A stretch of 38,401 bases of DNA from Patescibacteria group bacterium (lineage in GTDB: Bacteria > Patescibacteriota > Minisyncoccia > Moranbacterales > UBA2206): NCBI GenBank assembly GCA_022709735.1, contig JAKLIG010000003.1, positions 134,384 through 172,784 on the forward strand. Reading direction: 5' to 3'. The stretch's first letter is position 1. Each line of letters begins with the position of its first letter. Position numbers and translations under genes: made by a program. Shown here piece after piece: positions 38,309 through 38,401 of this stretch. Under the pieces are notes generated by a model that searched no databases, was not told where the DNA came from, and worked only from the letters and a program-made list of their open reading frames with translations.

Positions 38309-38401
38309 CTACTCCCCAATCTTCTTCACCCACCCAAAGGTAGATTCAAAGTTAGAGACAATGAGATCAAGCACGGATTGTTGTTTGGCCGGAGTAAGCA
38401 G
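38309..38401 (-). CDS. C-terminal end of an unidentified protein, truncated by window edge
   Basis: Thirty codons open to the right edge, ending TAG: LLTPAKQQSVLDLIVSNFES, then TFGWVKKIGE. A terminator follows at the right distance, which supports a real gene end. The fragment is too short to assign. Confidence 0.5.
   Translation of the reverse strand: MLTPAKQQSVLDLIVSNFESTFGWVKKIGE

Noticed and set aside
1-38401. CRISPR arrays, insertion-sequence transposases, integrases, rRNA genes
   Set aside because: I saw no regularly spaced repeats, no transposase or integrase motifs and no rRNA sequence in the window.

Overview
The window is AT-rich, uses the standard bacterial code (TGA is a stop) and is packed with short operons. 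The gene set suggests a member of the Patescibacteria (Candidate Phyla Radiation), perhaps Parcubacteria/Moranbacteria-like; this is inference from gene content, not a taxonomic placement. Pointers are a PilM-type ATPase followed by a large single-pass protein of a type I associate with this group, many stand-alone enzyme domains, orphan metabolic genes (HisG, a PurD-like ATP-grasp, a pyruvoyl arginine decarboxylase), short EF-Ts and prolyl-tRNA synthetase, and tRNA genes without encoded CCA. No stretch over 300 bases lacks a gene; the largest gaps (about 200-265 bases at 8317-8517, 11985-12212, 14747-14978, 20389-20600, 26943-27205 and 38060-38308) hold promoters, hairpins and relics, described below.

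Layout. 1-880: 3' part of a nucleotide-sugar dehydrogenase. 950-4804: minus-strand operon of a kinase-less multi-TM receptor, a PurD-like ATP-grasp enzyme and a histidine kinase with the same receptor domain. 4882-9175: small membrane, secreted and unknown proteins, each with its own promoter or terminator. 9309-10591: hisG behind a TrpR/YerC-family regulator. 10740-11984: proS. 12213-14746: ABC exporter plus YdjC-like deacetylase. 14979-15227: small HTH protein.

15283-20388 is the most unusual part: a minus-strand cluster with two paralogues of a protein family I do not recognise, a cytosolic M19-type dipeptidase, a stand-alone PEP-synthase ATP-binding domain and, between two of the genes, a 70-nt tRNA-Glu(UUC)-like cloverleaf whose stems are intact but whose D, anticodon and T loops are atypical. 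An APH-fold kinase gene lies upstream behind its own terminator.

21717-22427: tRNA-Trp, rpmG and a tRNA cluster ordered Thr(TGT)-Tyr-[degenerate tRNA]-Thr(GGT), matching the well-known Thr-Tyr-Gly-Thr order with the Gly position decayed. Two copies of a 106-bp promoter cassette with inverted-repeat ends sit directly upstream of tRNA-Trp and tRNA-Thr(TGT). 22542-25943: TPR protein, RicT/PSP1, tsf and rpsB, divergent from rpmE. 25992-26942: CARDB surface protein. 27206-31427: infA-rpmJ-rpsM-rpsK-rpsD-rpoA-rplQ-rplM-rpsI, with a synonymous second copy of the last rpsI codons 125 bp downstream. 31588-34767: PilM-like and baseplate-J-like genes. 34882-36966: arginine decarboxylase and a TyrRS with a zinc-ribbon insertion. 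37089-38059: two exported proteins. 38309-38401: end of a further gene.

Two trends run through the window. Several genes have a -10 box only 6-9 nt before the start codon, suggesting leaderless mRNAs. Strong Shine-Dalgarno sequences are found mainly on small accessory and exported-protein genes, while many core genes lack them.
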